64,000 nt of DNA. Origin: Membranipora membranacea (Eukaryota; Bryozoa; Gymnolaemata; Cheilostomatida; Membraniporidae). This document shows positions 62,601 through 64,000 of the stretch, piece after piece. Every line of letters starts with the position of its first letter. Positions within the stretch are counted from its first letter, which is position 1. The DNA is taken from NCBI GenBank assembly GCA_914767715.1, contig OU612067.1, forward strand, positions 930,001 through 994,000, in the 5' to 3' direction. The notes beneath the pieces were generated by a model. That model made no database searches and was not told where the DNA came from. It worked only from the letters and a program-made list of their open reading frames with translations. Both the position numbers and the translations under genes were made by a program.

Positions 62601-63600
62601 CTCTGTCTTACTATAATCTGTGGGAGATAACTCAGGATTATCATCCTCATCATTGTCTCTTGATGATTCTTCTTCGTCTAAAACCTGAATTATATGAAAT
62701 ACAGTGCATAGTGGAGCTGTGAAGAACATTATTCCTAACTTCTCGTGTTAGCCTTTTAGCCTTGTTCTGGCTGATGGTTTAACACTTGCATTGCACTGTA
62801 GGTAACTACAATGATGCAGAAGGATGACACACTGCATTGACAGCTGACCTGGTTACTCACTTTGACTAGTATGGCATCAGCAGCTTCTCCATAACTAAGT
62901 GTACCCTCTGTCTCCATCACTGAGCTCTACAATCAATATATAAAAAAATTCTTAATGAGTATATTGACCTCTGCCCTTAGTTGGAAAAAATCTGTGTTTG
63001 CTAACATTAAGCCATCTCATCACTAGTTCAAGTAAACTCCAACTCATAATATTTTCCCAGTAGCTACACGTTCAAACATCGGGTGTAGTTGTCTGCCTTT
63101 TCTTCATGGGCAGACGATTTTATTTGAGTTTATTTTATATTTGTAAATCACTGTTATTCATAATCAGCCGCACCAACACTCACAGGTAGAGAATCTCCAG
63201 TAAACTCCTCTATGATGTCACAGACATGAGCAGCTACAGCTGTGTGCTTAACTAGAGTCGTGGCAGTCGCTGTCTGATCTGAAAAAAAATCACATAATAC
63301 AGCAATTACTTAGGATGAAGTAAGCTATGACACAACTTGAAACGTTTTTACCATTTCCTCTCACCCTACCTGCTGTCACCGTGGTAGCTGTTTACATTGG
63401 TGACAGACCTTTTTATCATAATTGACTGTAAAAAACAATTTTCTGACATAATAAAATAATGTCCAATTGCCACCACGAGTTAAAATGTAACAGAGTAATG
63501 GATGATAAGAGCTTACTATCGACAGCTAGATGCAGAGCCTGCTCCAGGTTAGCTATCATAGCTGAGATGGCAGATCGGTGAAATGTAAGCATCTCCTCAG
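47626..63600 (-). CDS. Large Ig-domain intracellular protein, 3' part (5' end beyond window)
   Basis: Sixteen exons, each in phase: 63600-63517, 63278-63184, 62926-62861, 62684-62534, 62324-62186, 58037-57835, 57525-57340, 56778-56584, 56237-56070, 52613-52476, 52147-52041, 51054-50643, 50457-50351, 50171-49566, 49346-48683 and 47714-47626. They give 1,136 residues after an incomplete first codon. A helical start (EEMLTFHRSAISAMIANLEQ) is followed by long acidic Ser/Asp/Glu stretches. Ig domain 1 spans exons 57525 and 56778 (VAKFSCTVHG, VYWFKEG, DSGQYLCLAKNDV). Ig domain 2 spans 56237 and 52613 (PLFIKELYDMEAQEGETIKF, VSWYKDGKRI, EFTCLAKNNAGEA). Both are I-set, as in titin/myosin-light-chain-kinase/palladin proteins. 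About 620 mostly disordered Ser/Thr/Pro/Lys-rich residues follow, ending GRSLGPITKV. No signal peptide or kinase is seen in the window. A cytoskeletal scaffold is a reasonable guess, not shown. Confidence 0.8.
50186..50233 (-). repeat. 15-bp triplicated sequence just upstream of a splice acceptor
   Basis: Three copies of GGGTACAGTCAGGGT (plus strand) lie immediately before the TTTTTTACAG acceptor of exon 50171-49566 of the Ig gene. Confidence 0.7.
51711..51839. repeat. Foldback repeat with 46-bp arms in an intron of the Ig gene
   Basis: The left arm (starting GTACTCCATTACACTC) and right arm (ending GAGTGTAATGGAGTAC) are complementary at 45 of 46 positions around a loop of about 37 nt. No clear target duplication was found, so the boundaries of a possible element are unsettled. 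Confidence 0.7.
53896..55089 (+). CDS. Alpha-1,3-fucosyltransferase, GT10 family, intronless
   Basis: A single open frame encodes 397 residues from ATG 53896; the frame is open slightly further 5' but without an earlier ATG. It is a type II Golgi protein: a short basic cytoplasmic end, a transmembrane helix (LKVIFSVIVTLSAVITTYFV), a stem, then the catalytic domain. The GT10 signature is intact: YHFYLSFENSLCTDYITEKF followed by W, then YIPVAVGG, APPNSFLHLYNFSS and NKWRDSYG. NRPCSRGDWKCEA sits before it as expected. These enzymes transfer fucose from GDP-fucose to GlcNAc of glycans. The gene lies whole within the 3.5-kb intron that separates the halves of Ig domain 2 of the minus-strand gene. 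An AATAAA at 55109, 20 nt after the stop, shows it has its own 3' end. Absence of introns amid intron-rich neighbours suggests a retrocopy, though single-exon GT10 genes are common. Confidence 0.9.
   Translation: MRISQQLKVIFSVIVTLSAVITTYFVIRDPRRHSKPQHLKERRAVIQRQQTNDQSSTQRIIYSWDRDRVSLYERYRVRFSGCQYSNCILNYSDKPEDAINADVVLVAHNSHQDIAKLTQLLKDKTSWPPVWIIDGQESPRYHWLKWRDLFNDFDGAITYTKDALLYYPYGHILPLKNSSKITTSRARVNYAANKTKGAFSYVSNCLSAGYSRLHLMKQLREYIDIDIYGGCTHNRPCSRGDWKCEARLHSQYHFYLSFENSLCTDYITEKFWKVLSTDGYYIPVAVGGLTTDEYTNVAPPNSFLHLYNFSSVAELGGYMRKLMNNPQAFNKYNKWRDSYGIEMMGNIKLCKLCEIANFPSKYKTKKSNIAEKFNDQKNCREIPQFQPFWSSALNVLL
55139..55438 (-). mobile_element. tRNA-derived SINE with L2/CR1-like tail
   Basis: On the minus strand the head has a tRNA A box (GCCTAGTGGTAAGCGG) and a B-box-like GGTGTCGATTCCC. 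A body of about 200 bp follows, ending AAGCGGTATATAAATGAG and then (ATT)n. That tail resembles those of SINEs mobilised by CR1/L2-type LINEs. It sits 50 bp beyond the fucosyltransferase stop, in the same Ig-gene intron. Confidence 0.75.
57111..57261. mobile_element. Perfect 57-bp-arm foldback element with 9-bp duplication
   Basis: Arms 57123-57179 and 57194-57250 are exact complements around a 14-nt loop. The element 57121-57252 starts TAGTTTAAGTGCTCAAAC, like the one at 32424 (TAGTCTAAGTGCTCAGAC). GCCCTGATA flanks both sides exactly. Confidence 0.8.
58695..58761. mobile_element. 49-bp GC-rich insertion with exact 9-bp duplication
   Basis: The segment 58704-58752 begins TAGTCTGAGCCCCC and contains GCCGACGGCCCCC. 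CCGCTGAAG flanks both sides exactly. It is a sister of the element at 13904. Confidence 0.65.
60910..60977. ncRNA. 68-nt hairpin, possible small-RNA precursor
   Basis: TTCTGTGAACCAGCC pairs inward with the complement ending GGTTCACAGAA. The stem has about 22 pairs with two mismatches, and the loop holds its own short CTCT/AGAG pairing. Size resembles a microRNA precursor, but AT-rich introns produce hairpins by chance or from foldback insertions. Confidence 0.25.
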
Positions 63601-64000
63601 CTGTAAACAAAACCAAAAGATCATCAAATTCTACAATCCACCACTCTATGGTCATGTGTTACAAATTTGAGGAAGAAGCGCTACTGTTGGCTAATAATTA
63701 GGTTTTTTTATGATTCAAATGAGACATAAGCTATGGAGGTCGGGCTAATTCTGGTCACCATTGTCCCAGATGGCATTAGGATGACATCCCAGATGCTGAT
63801 CCCAGATGGTCCCAGTCTTGACATTGACGTTGACATTTATCCATTTGTCAGTCTAGTCAAGGCCCAAGATATAATTATCATTATTCAAGTCAGGCCACTA
63901 TCGTAGACAATACATGCCGAGATCATGATGATTACAAAGCTGATGATTACAAAGTCAATCCTAGATTATGAAGGGAGTCACAATGAGTCTGATAGCAATG
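63601..64000. other. Intron of the Ig gene running off the window
   Basis: Bases beyond the acceptor at 63601 are non-coding as far as can be seen. No further exon is found before the window ends. Confidence 0.4.

Overview
The window is eukaryotic, almost certainly from an invertebrate animal. Genes are split by GT-AG introns with conserved reading phase, intergenic DNA is AT-rich, and the protein set is metazoan: an IGF2BP/Imp mRNA-binding protein, a secreted somatomedin-B/thrombospondin protein of SBSPON type, a CD20/MS4A-like four-pass protein, Deltex-type E3 ligases, an alpha-1,3-fucosyltransferase and a large Ig-domain protein. I cannot name the phylum from sequence alone. I built gene models by hand by chaining ORFs across splice sites; where exon lengths and phases close exactly I say so.

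Layout, left to right. 381-673: terminal exon of an unrecognised + strand gene. 3.4-6.4 kb (+): a predicted single-pass receptor with NHL/beta-propeller repeats outside and a tyrosine-rich acidic tail inside. 7.5-8.8 kb (+): 3' exons of a Gal3ST-like carbohydrate sulfotransferase. 9.7-14.4 kb (-): complete SBSPON-like gene. 15.6-17.4 kb: decayed SINE and LINE. 18.7-28.8 kb (-): IGF2BP/Imp (two RRM, four KH). 29.3-38.5 kb (+), head to head with it: a 1,040-residue protein joining an RRM/KH-like N-terminus, a macro domain, a RING and a Deltex C-terminal domain. 40.0-41.5 kb (+): a short RING-DTC relative. 42.2-45.1 kb (-): MS4A-like gene. 47.6-63.6 kb (-): 3' part of a large protein with two I-set Ig domains and long disordered regions. 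An intronless fucosyltransferase (53.9-55.1 kb, +) lies inside one of its introns on the other strand.

Three patterns stand out. First, the macro-RING-DTC protein unites in one chain the modules that vertebrates divide between PARP9 and DTX3L, and a 73-nt cassette exon would, if included, end the protein before the RING. Second, three unrelated minus-strand genes carry minisatellites that begin exactly at a 5' splice site, so the donor (and in two cases the exon end) is repeated 9 to about 19 times. Third, there is a crowd of tiny insertions (26-132 bp), several perfectly palindromic, that share 9-bp target-site duplications.
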